A stretch of DNA of 64,000 bases from JAMZMI01 sp964353015 (GTDB taxonomy: Bacteria; Bacteroidota; Bacteroidia; Cytophagales; Cyclobacteriaceae), in NCBI GenBank assembly GCA_964353015.1, contig CAYGUA010000010.1, positions 62,001 to 126,000 of the forward strand. The letters are read 5' to 3'. The translations under genes and the position numbers were made by a program. How positions within the stretch are numbered: the stretch's first letter is position 1; each line of letters opens with the position of its first letter. Of this stretch, positions 26,667-35,953 are shown in pieces. The notes below the pieces were generated by a model, which worked only from the letters and a program-made list of their open reading frames with translations, was not told the DNA's origin and made no database searches.

Positions 26667-27568
26667 TGACCCATTTTTTCTTAGTCCTGAAAGGAATTGC
26701 CATGGGTGCAGCCAATGTGATTCCAGGAGTTTCTGGAGGAACCATTGCATTCATTACTGGTATTTACGAGAGACTAATCAATTCGCTGAAGTCATTTGAC
26801 TTTGGTGCCTTAAAACTGTTGCTTTCAGGAGATTGGAAGGTATTTGTTGCCAAAACCGATTTATACTTTTTAGTTTCAATCTTGTTCGGCGTGGCAATAA
26901 GTATTTTAAGTTTATCGAAAGTACTGGAATGGGCTTTTGGAAATTACGAATCATTGACGCTGGCATTCTTTTTTGGATTGATACTCGCATCAATTTTGGG
27001 TGTAGGTAAGCAAATATCTAAAATCAATTTCTCAACCATTTCCGCGCTAATTATTGGAGTTGCAATTGCAGTTGGTATTGCCTTTTTACCACCTGCTGAA
27101 CCAAATTCATCTTTTTTATATCTCATTTTGTGTGGTATGGTCGCCATCAGCAGCATGATTTTACCAGGATTATCAGGATCATATATCCTTCTGCTAATGG
27201 GAAATTATGTACTTGTCATTCATGCCATTAGCACAATGGATTTTGCAATTCTGCTTCCGTTTGCACTTGGTTGTATTGTGGGCTTAATGTTATTTGCACA
27301 AGTGCTCTCTTACCTTTTCAAACATTTTCGTGATTTTACAATCAGCATCCTCACAGGATTCATTGCAGGCTCTTTGGCTATTATTTGGCCGTGGAAGATT
27401 ACGGAATATTTGACATTAACCGACGGTAAGGAAAAGGCAGTTGGCTACTCATGGTTTTTGCCTGAATTAGATGGTCAGTTTGTTTTTGCGCTAACGCTCG
27501 CATTTGTTGGATTTATGTTGGTTTGGATGATGGAATATTTTGCTTCAAGCAATAAGTCCACGAACTGA
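26666..27568 (+). CDS. DUF368 polyprenyl-phosphate transporter (PopT-like)
   Basis: A 300-residue membrane protein with about 8-9 helices. The family signature GAANVIPGVSGGTIAFITGIYERLI is at residues 12-35 and a second inverted copy, MILPGLSGSYILLLMGNY, at about 163-180. DUF368 proteins (PopT) have been reported as undecaprenyl-phosphate translocases that return the lipid carrier to the cytoplasmic face, which would support peptidoglycan and the polysaccharide pathway encoded upstream. It is coupled by a one-base overlap to comA. Confidence 0.9.
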   Translation: MTHFFLVLKGIAMGAANVIPGVSGGTIAFITGIYERLINSLKSFDFGALKLLLSGDWKVFVAKTDLYFLVSILFGVAISILSLSKVLEWAFGNYESLTLAFFFGLILASILGVGKQISKINFSTISALIIGVAIAVGIAFLPPAEPNSSFLYLILCGMVAISSMILPGLSGSYILLLMGNYVLVIHAISTMDFAILLPFALGCIVGLMLFAQVLSYLFKHFRDFTISILTGFIAGSLAIIWPWKITEYLTLTDGKEKAVGYSWFLPELDGQFVFALTLAFVGFMLVWMMEYFASSNKSTN

Positions 27569-27629
27569 TCATATTCTATCCTGCATACTTTATTTTTGAC
27601 TTTAATGTTCACTTTGCAAGTCGATATCT

Positions 27630-28370
27630 ATGCGAAAATTCGGACTTATTGGATTCCCATTGGGGCATTCATTCTCCAAAAAATACTTTACCGAAAAATT
27701 CGAGAAATTGGGTTTGACAGATCATCAATATGATTTGTTTGAAATGTCCGATTTGAAGCCTTTCTTGTCTCTTTGGGACGATCAGAATTTGGTAGGCTTA
27801 AATGTCACAGTGCCTTATAAGGAAAAAGTAAAAGCATTCATTGAAGTGTTTGATCCAAGTGCTGAAAAGGTGGGCGCAGTGAATGTGATTAAAAAAACAG
27901 CTGATGGCTTAATCGGATACAATAGCGATTATTATGGATTTAGATCCTCGCTTGAAGATTTTATAGGAACAGATTCAAATGTTAAAAATGCCTTGGTTTT
28001 GGGAACAGGTGGAGCTTCCAAGGCGGTAAAAGCAGTATTAAATGATTTAAATATTGATTTCAAAGTCATTTCAAGAAGCAAAGAGTCAGGTGATCATACT
28101 TATGATGAATTGATTGAAAATCCATCCTTCGTTGCAGATGCCCATCTTTTAGTTAACAGTACACCACTCGGGACTTTCCCAAATGTAGATCTATGTCCCT
28201 TGCTTCCTTATAATGTAATTGGAGGGAATCATTTTTTATATGACCTGGTATACAATCCGGCTATGACCAGATTCATGACTGAAGGCGCTAAAAGAGGAGC
28301 CGCAATAAAAAATGGATATGATATGTTGGAATTACAGGCTGAACGCTCATGGGAAATTTGGAATAAATAA
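27630..28370 (+). CDS. aroE: Shikimate dehydrogenase
   Basis: A 246-residue enzyme, slightly short for AroE (about 270), catalysing NADPH reduction of 3-dehydroshikimate to shikimate. The substrate-binding start is FGLIGFPLGHSFSKKYF. LNVTVPYKEKV carries the catalytic lysine. Other marks are GAVNVIKK, the NADP-binding LVLGTGGASKAV and the closing NGYDMLELQAERSWEIW. It lies three bases before uvrB, in a same-strand run from the TPR gene onward. Confidence 0.96.
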   Translation: MRKFGLIGFPLGHSFSKKYFTEKFEKLGLTDHQYDLFEMSDLKPFLSLWDDQNLVGLNVTVPYKEKVKAFIEVFDPSAEKVGAVNVIKKTADGLIGYNSDYYGFRSSLEDFIGTDSNVKNALVLGTGGASKAVKAVLNDLNIDFKVISRSKESGDHTYDELIENPSFVADAHLLVNSTPLGTFPNVDLCPLLPYNVIGGNHFLYDLVYNPAMTRFMTEGAKRGAAIKNGYDMLELQAERSWEIWNK

Positions 28371-28373
28371 AAT

Positions 28374-30395
28374 ATGGATTTTGTATTAACATCCGAATAT
28401 ACACCGACAGGTGATCAGCCAAAGGCGATAAAGCAGTTGGTGGAAGGCTTGGATAATAAGGAACCCGCGCAGACTTTGTTAGGTGTTACAGGTTCTGGTA
28501 AAACCTTCACCATGGCCAATGTCATAGCTCAGACTCAGCGGCCGACATTGGTGCTTTGCCACAACAAAACTCTGGCCGCACAGCTTTATGGCGAGTTTAA
28601 AAGTTTTTTCCCCGAAAATGCTGTAGAGTATTTTATATCATATTATGATTATTACCAGCCTGAAGCATTTCTTCCGACCTCAGGTATTTACATAGAAAAA
28701 GATCTTTCCATCAATGAGGAGATAGAAAAGCTCAGATTAAGTGCGACATCTTCTTTGCTCTCAGGTCGACGCGATGTGATTGTGGTTGCTTCAGTGTCTT
28801 GTATTTATGGTATTGGTAATCCTGAGGAATTTGGAAAAAATGTCATGCGGGTTCAAGAGGGTGAAGTGATCCCACGCAATCAATTCCTTTTTAGCCTGGT
28901 GGATATTTTGTACAGTCGCACTGAATTAGAATTTAAAAGGGGCACTTTCCGCGTCAAAGGGGATACAGTGGATATCTTTTTAGCTTATGCTGATTTTGCC
29001 TATAGATTTATTTTCTGGGGAGATGAAATTGAAGCTATTCACAGGATTGATCCTGTGTCGGGTGAAAAGCTGGGAGATGAACGCATTGTCACAATATTCC
29101 CAGCCAACTTGTTTGTGACCAGTAAGGATTTGTTAAAAGTAGCCATTCGTGAAATTCAGGATGATATGGTGGCGCAGGTTCAGTTTTTTGAGGATGAGAG
29201 ACGATTTCTTGAAGCTAAAAGGCTGAAAGAACGGACTGAATTTGATTTAGAAATGATCCGTGAAATTGGCTATTGTTCAGGTGTAGAGAATTATTCTAGA
29301 TATTTTGATAGAAGAGAAGCAGGAGCAAGACCTTTCTGTCTTTTGGATTATTTTCCTGATGATTACCTGATGATCATAGATGAAAGCCATGTGACAGTTC
29401 CTCAAGTCAGAGCTATGTGGGGTGGAGATAGAAGCAGAAAAGTGAATCTGGTAGATTATGGTTTCCGGCTTCCATCAGCGCTTGATAACAGGCCATTGAC
29501 CTACAATGAATTTGAGGAAATGATCAATCAGGTTGTGTTCGTGAGTGCCACACCTAGCGAATATGAGTTGAGAAAATCTGAAGGTGTGATTGTGGAGCAA
29601 CTGATCCGCCCAACTGGCTTGTTGGATCCGATTATTGAAGTGCGACCAAGCATGAATCAGATAGATGATCTGATGGAAGAAATTCAGCTAAGAGTGGAGC
29701 GAAACGAAAGGGTTTTGGTTACCACACTAACCAAAAGAATGGCTGAAGAATTGACTAAATATTTGGTGAATGGAGGTGTGAAAACCAGATATATTCATTC
29801 TGAAGTCGATACATTGGATCGTGTGGAAATCCTTAGAGAACTGAGATTAGGTGTTTTTGATGTTCTGGTTGGTGTGAATTTGCTGCGTGAAGGGCTTGAT
29901 CTTCCAGAAGTCTCACTTGTTACAATTCTAGATGCAGATAAAGAAGGATTTTTGAGAAATGAAAGATCCCTTGTGCAAACTATTGGCCGTGCTGCCCGAA
30001 ATGAAAATGGGCGAGTGATCATGTATGCAGATAAAGTCACAGATTCCATGCAAAAGGCGATGGACGAAACCACAAGAAGACGAGCGATTCAGCAAGCTTA
30101 CAACGAAAAACACGGCATCACTCCAACAACGATTATTAAGAATAGAGAGGCTGTGCTGGGGCAGACCAGTGTTGCAGATAGCAAACGAGGAGGAAAGAAA
30201 TATTACGCCGAAGCGGAGCAAACAAGTATTGCTGCGGATCCTGTGGTTGCTTACATGAGTGTGGATCAGCTGAAGAAACTTGAATCTGAAACCCGACGCA
30301 AGATGGAAAAGGCGGCTAAAGATCTTGACTTTATGGAAGCAGCCAGATTGAGGGATGAAATGCTCGAAGTTCAGAAGATGCTTAAGGATAAATGA
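28374..30395 (+). CDS. uvrB: Excinuclease ABC subunit B
   Basis: A 673-residue DNA-damage recognition helicase of nucleotide excision repair, standard length. Walker A GVTGSGKT is at 37-44. The beta-hairpin that inserts into DNA is YYDYYQPEAFLPTSG near 91-105. The DEAD-like box is IIDESH, motif III is FVSATPSEYE and motif VI TIGRAARN. The UvrC-binding UVR domain (LKKLESETRRKMEKAA, about 630-665) ends the protein. uvrA and uvrC are not in the window. Confidence 0.98.
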   Translation: MDFVLTSEYTPTGDQPKAIKQLVEGLDNKEPAQTLLGVTGSGKTFTMANVIAQTQRPTLVLCHNKTLAAQLYGEFKSFFPENAVEYFISYYDYYQPEAFLPTSGIYIEKDLSINEEIEKLRLSATSSLLSGRRDVIVVASVSCIYGIGNPEEFGKNVMRVQEGEVIPRNQFLFSLVDILYSRTELEFKRGTFRVKGDTVDIFLAYADFAYRFIFWGDEIEAIHRIDPVSGEKLGDERIVTIFPANLFVTSKDLLKVAIREIQDDMVAQVQFFEDERRFLEAKRLKERTEFDLEMIREIGYCSGVENYSRYFDRREAGARPFCLLDYFPDDYLMIIDESHVTVPQVRAMWGGDRSRKVNLVDYGFRLPSALDNRPLTYNEFEEMINQVVFVSATPSEYELRKSEGVIVEQLIRPTGLLDPIIEVRPSMNQIDDLMEEIQLRVERNERVLVTTLTKRMAEELTKYLVNGGVKTRYIHSEVDTLDRVEILRELRLGVFDVLVGVNLLREGLDLPEVSLVTILDADKEGFLRNERSLVQTIGRAARNENGRVIMYADKVTDSMQKAMDETTRRRAIQQAYNEKHGITPTTIIKNREAVLGQTSVADSKRGGKKYYAEAEQTSIAADPVVAYMSVDQLKKLESETRRKMEKAAKDLDFMEAARLRDEMLEVQKMLKDK

Positions 30396-30436
30396 TAGAA
30401 TCAAATTAATTTCGAAGCGAAAAGAAAAATTTAGAA

Positions 30437-31498
30437 ATGTACAAACGCATCAACGGAATACAACACATTGGAGTGGGAGTGTCAGACTCAGAAGCTTCAC
30501 AAAAATGGTATCGTAAATTTTTTGGAATGGACATTCGCATATTTGATGGTGTGGCGCCTGCACCATTGATGGATGTTTATACCCACAACGAAACTATAAC
30601 CAAGCGTGCCAGCATGATTTTGAATATCCAAGGTGGATGCGCCATGGAAGTTGTGAACCCAACGTCATTTGTGCCAAAAAAACCCAATTTCGAAACCCAA
30701 TTGGGCGATATAGGTATTTACATTAATCAAGTGAAAACAATAGATGTAAAGGCTGCCTACGCTCATTTTAAGGCAAATGGAGCAACCTTGCTATCTGAAA
30801 TTGTTCAAATGCCCGATGGTGGCGATACTTTTTATTGTGAAGATCTCAATGGTTTGATTTTTCAAATATTACCTGGAGGCAATTTCTACATGAAAGGCAA
30901 ACACATGACCGGAGGGCCAAATGGTTGTGTGATTGGAGTATCGGATATTGATCAATCGCTGAAGCTGTATTCAGATATACTTGGGTATGACAAGGTGATC
31001 TATGATGAGACAGGTGTTTTTAGTGATTTTAAGAGCCTTGCTGGCGGTAAAAATAAATTCAGAAGAATCAGGCTTACTCAATCCAATCCTCCTGGAGGCG
31101 GCTTTGCAAAGGTGTCTGCGGATACCTATATCGAAATGATTCAGGCATTGGATTATGAGCCGAAGAAAATATACAAAGGTAGAATCTGGGGCGATGTAGG
31201 TTTTGTACATATTGGATTGGATGTAAGAGGTATGAAAGCACTCGGAACTGAACTGGCTGAAAAGGGATTCGGATTTACTTGTGACACCAAAGACACCCTC
31301 GATATGGGTGGAACCACGCGCGTGCATTGTGTCTATATAGATGATCCGGACGGTATTTTGATAGAAATGATAGAAGTTTATAAAATTCCAATTCTGGAAA
31401 AATTGGGAATATTTCTAAATGTTGAAAAAAGAGATCCACTTAAACCATTGCCTGATTTTATGCTGAAAGCCCTCAGGTTTGGTCGAATCAAAGATTGA
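30437..31498 (+). CDS. VOC-superfamily protein with two glyoxalase-like domains
   Basis: A 353-residue protein with two VOC domains. The first (about 5-145) starts NGIQHIGVGVSDSEASQKWYRKFFGMDI; the second (about 160-320) starts GCVIGVSDIDQSLKLYSDILGYDK. Conserved metal-ligand type histidines or glutamates appear in HIGVGV and in the late HIGLDVRG and DGILIEMIE. This resembles ring-cleaving dioxygenases and 4-hydroxyphenylpyruvate-type enzymes, but no specific substrate motif is recognised. It has no signal peptide. A terminator follows, closing the run that begins at 24444. Confidence 0.83.
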   Translation: MYKRINGIQHIGVGVSDSEASQKWYRKFFGMDIRIFDGVAPAPLMDVYTHNETITKRASMILNIQGGCAMEVVNPTSFVPKKPNFETQLGDIGIYINQVKTIDVKAAYAHFKANGATLLSEIVQMPDGGDTFYCEDLNGLIFQILPGGNFYMKGKHMTGGPNGCVIGVSDIDQSLKLYSDILGYDKVIYDETGVFSDFKSLAGGKNKFRRIRLTQSNPPGGGFAKVSADTYIEMIQALDYEPKKIYKGRIWGDVGFVHIGLDVRGMKALGTELAEKGFGFTCDTKDTLDMGGTTRVHCVYIDDPDGILIEMIEVYKIPILEKLGIFLNVEKRDPLKPLPDFMLKALRFGRIKD

Positions 31499-31508
31499 AT
31501 TTATTTAG

Positions 31509-31541
31509 AAAGCCAATTTGCGGTAGTAAGTTGGCTTTTTT
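31509..31541 (+). terminator. Rho-independent terminator after the VOC gene
   Basis: 8-bp stem AAAGCCAA (31509-31516) / TTGGCTTT (31531-31538) followed by T residues. Confidence 0.85.
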
Positions 31542-31605
31542 ATGGTTTCCTATCCTCCCTTTTTAGATATGTTTAAATTTTAATATCCATCGCTTTTATT
31601 CTTTT

Positions 31606-32328
31606 ATGAAGATAGCCCTTGTTCAAAATCTATCCATTGGTGGAAACATCTCTGTTAATCTCAACAACCATGTCGATTGGATCAATAAGGCCATAGATAT
31701 GAATGCGCAATTGGTGGTTTTTCCTGAATTGTCAATGACAGGATATGAACCGACTTTGGTTGATCAATTGGCGTTTTCCCTACCTGACGAACGTTTAGAT
31801 ATTTTTCAAAAGCTTTCTGATAAGCATAAAATCATTGTTGGGGTAGGTCTGCCGATTAGATTGACCGATGGGATTCGTATTGGTTTGATTATTTTCAAGC
31901 CAGATCAGCAGCCAAATGTGTATTATAAAAAATATCTTCATGATGATGAACTTCCATATTTTGTCGCTGGTGAAAACGCCAATGTCACGATAGATGAAAC
32001 TTCAAAAATCGCATTGGCAATTTGTTATGAAATTTCTATTGATGCGCACATAGAAAATGCAGTAGCATCTGGTGCGAAAATATATCTAGCCAGTGTGGTT
32101 AAATCAGAATCCGGGGTGAAATCAGCACATCAAAGACTTTCTGAACTTGCTTCGAAATATGAGATGACCGTAATGATGACCAATGCCATTGGTGAAGCTG
32201 ATGGCGGAGTTTGTGCCGGCGGTTCTGCGATTTGGGATTCCGAAGGCCTATTGATAGCACAACTAGATAACCATTCAGAAGGTATCATAATGCTCGATAC
32301 GGATCATGGAGTGGTCACAAAAATGTGA
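31606..32328 (+). CDS. Carbon-nitrogen hydrolase (nitrilase superfamily)
   Basis: A 240-residue amidase-type hydrolase. The Glu-Lys-Cys triad can be placed: Glu in VVFPELSMTGYEP, Lys in YYKKYLHDDELPYF and Cys in LAICYEISIDAHI. The second conserved Glu is around SIDAHIENA. The protein is slightly shorter than the 260-290 typical of omega-amidases and N-carbamoylputrescine amidases, so the substrate is uncertain. It stands alone after a terminator. Confidence 0.88.
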   Translation: MKIALVQNLSIGGNISVNLNNHVDWINKAIDMNAQLVVFPELSMTGYEPTLVDQLAFSLPDERLDIFQKLSDKHKIIVGVGLPIRLTDGIRIGLIIFKPDQQPNVYYKKYLHDDELPYFVAGENANVTIDETSKIALAICYEISIDAHIENAVASGAKIYLASVVKSESGVKSAHQRLSELASKYEMTVMMTNAIGEADGGVCAGGSAIWDSEGLLIAQLDNHSEGIIMLDTDHGVVTKM

Positions 32329-32366
32329 TAAACCACTTCCCCGACGTGATTACTAATTAATAGGCT

Positions 32367-32374
32367 TATTTTTG
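32367..32374 (+). promoter_or_regulatory. -7 element candidate for the helicase gene
   Basis: TATTTTTG matches TAnnTTTG, 20 bases before the preferred start at 32394. No clear -33 box. Confidence 0.35.
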
Positions 32375-32393
32375 CGCCTAATAATTTTTGCAG

Positions 32394-33746
32394 ATGTCTA
32401 CATTTGAAATCCTCAGCTTAACAAAACCGCTACAAAACGCCATTGATGATCTTGGTTTGACCAAACCAACTCCTGTGCAGATAGAGGCTTACCCGATTAT
32501 TTTATCTGGGAAAGATATTGTCGGCATCTCGCAAACCGGAACAGGTAAGACCTTTGCCTATCTTTTGCCCATTTTGCGCGATTTGAAATATTCGAATCAG
32601 GTTCATCCAAGAGTAATGATATTGGTGCCTACACGCGAGCTCGTATTGCAAGTTGTAGATCAAATCAATAGCCTAACCAAGTACATGAACGTTCGCGCTT
32701 TGGGTGTATATGGTGGTGCCAATATAAATACTCAGAAGATCGCAGTGGCTGAAGGTTGCGATATCCTTGTCGCCACGCCTGGAAGACTTTATGATTTGGT
32801 TTTGAGCAGAGATTTGCAACTGAAGGAAATCAAGAAACTTGTGATTGATGAAGTTGATGTCATGCTGGATTTAGGATTCAGATTTCAGCTGACCAATATC
32901 CTGGAATTGCTGTCTGAAAGACGTCAAAATATCATGTTTTCGGCTACCATGACTGAAGAGGTAGATACGCTAATCGATGATTTCTTTTTTAATCCGGTCA
33001 AAATATCCATCGCCTTAAGTGGCACTCCTTTGGATAATATTGAGCAACAATGTTATCCAGTGCCGAATTTTTATACAAAGGTGAATTTGTTGATTCATTT
33101 GCTTGAAGACAGAGCGCTTTTTAGCAAGGTGCTGGTTTTTGTTTCAAACAAGAAAAACGCAGATCGTCTTTTTGCAGCAATGGAAGAGCCTTTTGGACAG
33201 GAAATGTGCATCATTCATTCCAACAAAACTCAGAATTACAGAATCAGATCTATCAAGCAATTTGATCAGGGATCTAACCGGATTTTAGTTGCTACAGATG
33301 TGATGGCACGTGGATTGGATTTGGACAAGATCACGCATGTCATCAATTTTGACACGCCTGCTTTTCCAGAAAACTACATGCATCGCATTGGGCGAACTGG
33401 TAGGGCTGAAGAGCCGGGCAATACCATACTTTTCTACACAGAAAAAGAAGAACCTGCCAAGGAGGCAATTGAGGTATTGATGGAATTCAAAATTCCTGTT
33501 TTGGAATTTCCTAAGGATGTCGAGGTTTCAAAGGAGCTGATCCCTGACGAAAGACCTAAAGTATTGGAATTTGTAAGTCCACATAAAAAACGCAATATGG
33601 ATGGCGTTGGTCCTGCTTTTCATGAAAAAAAGGAAAAGAATAAAAAGACCAATCAGGGTGGTTCTTATCGAAGGGAGATTGTCAAAAAATATAAAAAGCC
33701 GATTACCAGAGGAGATAAAAATGCGAATAAGCGAAAGAAGAGGTAA
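32394..33746 (+). CDS. DEAD-box family RNA helicase
   Basis: About 450 residues. ATG at 32394 is preferred to the TTG two codons earlier. The Q motif is LTKPTPVQIEAYP; motif I is ISQTGTGKT; Ia is PTRELVLQ; Ib is TPGRL; motif II reads DEVD instead of DEAD; motif III is SAT (FSATMTEE); motif VI is HRIGRTGRAEEPG. A basic tail (GPAFHEKKEKNKKTNQGG and on to KRKKR) would bind RNA. This suits a RhlE-like helicase working on rRNA or cold-shock mRNA. It is convergent with tsf. Confidence 0.95.
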   Translation: MSTFEILSLTKPLQNAIDDLGLTKPTPVQIEAYPIILSGKDIVGISQTGTGKTFAYLLPILRDLKYSNQVHPRVMILVPTRELVLQVVDQINSLTKYMNVRALGVYGGANINTQKIAVAEGCDILVATPGRLYDLVLSRDLQLKEIKKLVIDEVDVMLDLGFRFQLTNILELLSERRQNIMFSATMTEEVDTLIDDFFFNPVKISIALSGTPLDNIEQQCYPVPNFYTKVNLLIHLLEDRALFSKVLVFVSNKKNADRLFAAMEEPFGQEMCIIHSNKTQNYRIRSIKQFDQGSNRILVATDVMARGLDLDKITHVINFDTPAFPENYMHRIGRTGRAEEPGNTILFYTEKEEPAKEAIEVLMEFKIPVLEFPKDVEVSKELIPDERPKVLEFVSPHKKRNMDGVGPAFHEKKEKNKKTNQGGSYRREIVKKYKKPITRGDKNANKRKKR

Positions 33747-33792
33747 TTTTTGATACTTTATTGTCGGCTTTTATGAACTGATGTAAAATAAA

Positions 33793-33825
33793 AAACCCGA
33801 ATCGATAGATTCGGGTTTCATTTTT
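33793..33825. terminator. Bidirectional terminator between helicase and tsf genes
   Basis: Perfect 11-bp stem AAACCCGAATC (33793-33803) / GATTCGGGTTT (33808-33818) with a GATA loop. There are A-rich bases on the left and T-rich on the right, so it can serve both convergent genes. Confidence 0.93.
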
Positions 33826-33845
33826 TAAGATTGTATTCTTTCGGA

Positions 33846-34676
33846 TTAACCGATAGATATTCTTTTGAATCCAGAAACAGTCAAGCCTTTAGAAACTGAA
33901 TCAAGATATTGCGACACAGTCATAGATCCGTCTTTCACAAAAGACTGGCTCAAAAGTGTATTCTCCTTGAAGAATTTAGCCAATTTTCCTTGAGCGATTT
34001 TTTCGATCATCGCTTCTGGTTTGCCTTCTTCTCTTGCCTGACCTTTACCTACTTCAATTTCTTGCTCGATGATTGCTGAGTCAACGCCATCTTTATCAAC
34101 AGCAACAGGATTCATCGCTGCAATTTGCATAGCTACATCTTTACCAGCGTCGGTTACATCAGTACCATTTGTGTTTTTCAATGCTACAAGAACACCTAAT
34201 TTTCCATTTGAGTGGATATAAGGAACTACAGCATCTCCAGTCACAGTGTCATATGCAGAAATCTCAAGTTTCTCGCCGATTTTACCAGTAGCCTCTGTGA
34301 TTTTGTCACCAATTGTGATACTTCCAGCGCTAAGGGCTTTGATACCATCAACGTCAGCAGGCTGGTTAGCGAATGCAGAATCAGCAATTTCATTGGCCAA
34401 TGCAATGAAATCTTCGTTTTTCGCAACAAAGTCAGTTTCACAAGTGAATGCGATAACCATACCTTTTGTACCATCAGCACTTGTACGAGTAACTACAATA
34501 CCTTCAGTAGTTTCTCTGTCTGCTCTTGAAGCAGATACTTTTTGACCTTTTTTTCTAAGAAACTCAACAGCTTTATCGAAATCACCATCAGCTTCAACCA
34601 AAGCTTTTTTGCAGTCCATCATGCCCGCACCGGTCATTTGTCTTAATTTGTTTACGTCTTGCGCAGTAATTGCCAT
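33846..34676 (-). CDS. tsf: Elongation factor Ts
   Basis: A 276-residue nucleotide exchange factor for EF-Tu. The N-terminal UBA-like domain reads ITAQDVNKLRQMTGAGMMDCKKAL. The core contains TDFVAKNEDF, which carries the TDFV motif that contacts EF-Tu. The C-terminal helix and VSGFKRISIG close it. It is the last gene of the rplM-rpsI-rpsB-tsf operon, and a strong terminator follows. Confidence 0.98.
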   Translation of the reverse strand: MAITAQDVNKLRQMTGAGMMDCKKALVEADGDFDKAVEFLRKKGQKVSASRADRETTEGIVVTRTSADGTKGMVIAFTCETDFVAKNEDFIALANEIADSAFANQPADVDGIKALSAGSITIGDKITEATGKIGEKLEISAYDTVTGDAVVPYIHSNGKLGVLVALKNTNGTDVTDAGKDVAMQIAAMNPVAVDKDGVDSAIIEQEIEVGKGQAREEGKPEAMIEKIAQGKLAKFFKENTLLSQSFVKDGSMTVSQYLDSVSKGLTVSGFKRISIG

Positions 34677-34790
34677 TTTAATGTATTTTATTAATTAGAA
34701 TCGTGTTTTAACAAAAATTGAACATCATCCCAACCGATATTCGGAACAGGATTGATGTTCAATTCTTAATGCCTTGCATGTTGAGAAGAA

Positions 34791-35549
34791 TTAAGCGCTT
34801 TGCTCGTCTACTTCTCTTTTTGCTTGCTCTTCTTCCTGTGCTACAGTGTCAGCTTTGTCTTTTTTTCTTTCGTTCAGACCTTCTTCAGCAGCTTTTACAA
34901 TATATTCAGTAATTAAACTGATTGATTTGTAAGCATCATCATTTCCAGGTATTGGAAAATCAACCTGAGTAGGATCAGAGTTTGTGTCTACAAGTGCGTA
35001 AACAGGAATGTTTAATTTTTGTGCTTCAGAAACAGCAATGTGCTCTCTTTTGATGTCCACAATGAATAGAGCTGCAGGAAGTCTGTTAAGATCAGCGATA
35101 CCGCCAAGAACTCTTTCTAGTTTTTCCTTTTCTCTTGTGATCATCAATCGCTCTCTTTTCGCAAGGTTCAAATAAGACTCATCTTTCATGAGCTTATCAA
35201 TACTTGCCATTTTCTTAAGAGATTTTCTGATTGTTGCGAAGTTGGTCAACATACCACCTAGCCATCTTTCAGTTACGAAAGGCATGTTTAATTTTTTCGC
35301 TGCAGTTTCAACTATTTCTTTTGCTTGCTTTTTAGTTGCAACGAACATCACTTTACGGCCTGATCTTACGATAGACTGAAGAGAAAGCGCTGCATCTTCA
35401 AGAGAAGTAATAGTTTTATTTAAATCTATGATGTGAATCCCGTTCTTCTCCATGAAGATGTAGGGAGCCATTTGTGGATTCCATTTTCTGGTAAGGTGTC
35501 CAAAATGAACACCGGCATCCAATAAATCTTTATATTCAATTTTTTGCAT
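34791..35549 (-). CDS. rpsB: 30S ribosomal protein S2
   Basis: A 252-residue protein starting MQKIEYKDLLDAGVHFGHLTRKWNP. TKKQAKEIVETAAKKL, VTERWLGGMLTNFATI, and VYALVDTNSDPTQVDFPIPGNDDA are universal S2 motifs. An acidic/basic tail (KDKADTVAQEEEQAKREVDE) is extra and typical of the phylum. The gap to tsf is 114 bases, where many bacteria carry regulation or a processing site; no strong hairpin is seen there. Confidence 0.98.
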   Translation of the reverse strand: MQKIEYKDLLDAGVHFGHLTRKWNPQMAPYIFMEKNGIHIIDLNKTITSLEDAALSLQSIVRSGRKVMFVATKKQAKEIVETAAKKLNMPFVTERWLGGMLTNFATIRKSLKKMASIDKLMKDESYLNLAKRERLMITREKEKLERVLGGIADLNRLPAALFIVDIKREHIAVSEAQKLNIPVYALVDTNSDPTQVDFPIPGNDDAYKSISLITEYIVKAAEEGLNERKKDKADTVAQEEEQAKREVDEQSA

Positions 35550-35561
35550 TGTTCTGAAATC

Positions 35562-35948
35562 TTAACGTTTACTGAATTGGAATTTTCTTCTTGCTTTTCT
35601 TCTTCCTGGTTTCTTACGTTCAACCATTCTTGGATCTCTGGTCATAAAACCTTCTTTTCTCAAAGCTAGTTTGTTGTCAGCATCCAATTCTACAAGAGCT
35701 CTTGATATAGCAAGTCTTACAGCTTCTGCCTGACCTTTTGGTCCGCCACCGTCAACGTTTATATCAATATCAAAATTTCCATCCACATCAAGTGTTTCAA
35801 GAGGTTGCTTCACGATTAGTTGAAGGATTTCTGAAGGAAAATAAACGTTAAGTTCTTTTTCGTTAACGGTGATTTTTCCTTTTCCGGATTGGAAGTAGAC
35901 CCTTGCTACTGCCGTTTTCCTTCTTCCTATGGTATTAATGGTATCCAT
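35562..35948 (-). CDS. rpsI: 30S ribosomal protein S9
   Basis: A 128-residue protein: TIGRRKTAVARVYFQSGKG at the start, GGGPKGQAEAVRLAISRAL in the middle, and the basic C-terminal tail RKKPGRRKARRKFQFSKR, whose final Arg contacts P-site tRNA. It follows rplM after five bases, in the usual order. Confidence 0.98.
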   Translation of the reverse strand: MDTINTIGRRKTAVARVYFQSGKGKITVNEKELNVYFPSEILQLIVKQPLETLDVDGNFDIDINVDGGGPKGQAEAVRLAISRALVELDADNKLALRKEGFMTRDPRMVERKKPGRRKARRKFQFSKR

Positions 35949-35953
35949 TCAGA

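Noticed and set aside
29928..30404. 158-codon open frame opposite the end of uvrB
   Set aside because: It lies wholly within uvrB on the other strand, is cysteine/histidine-scattered and has no recognisable domain.
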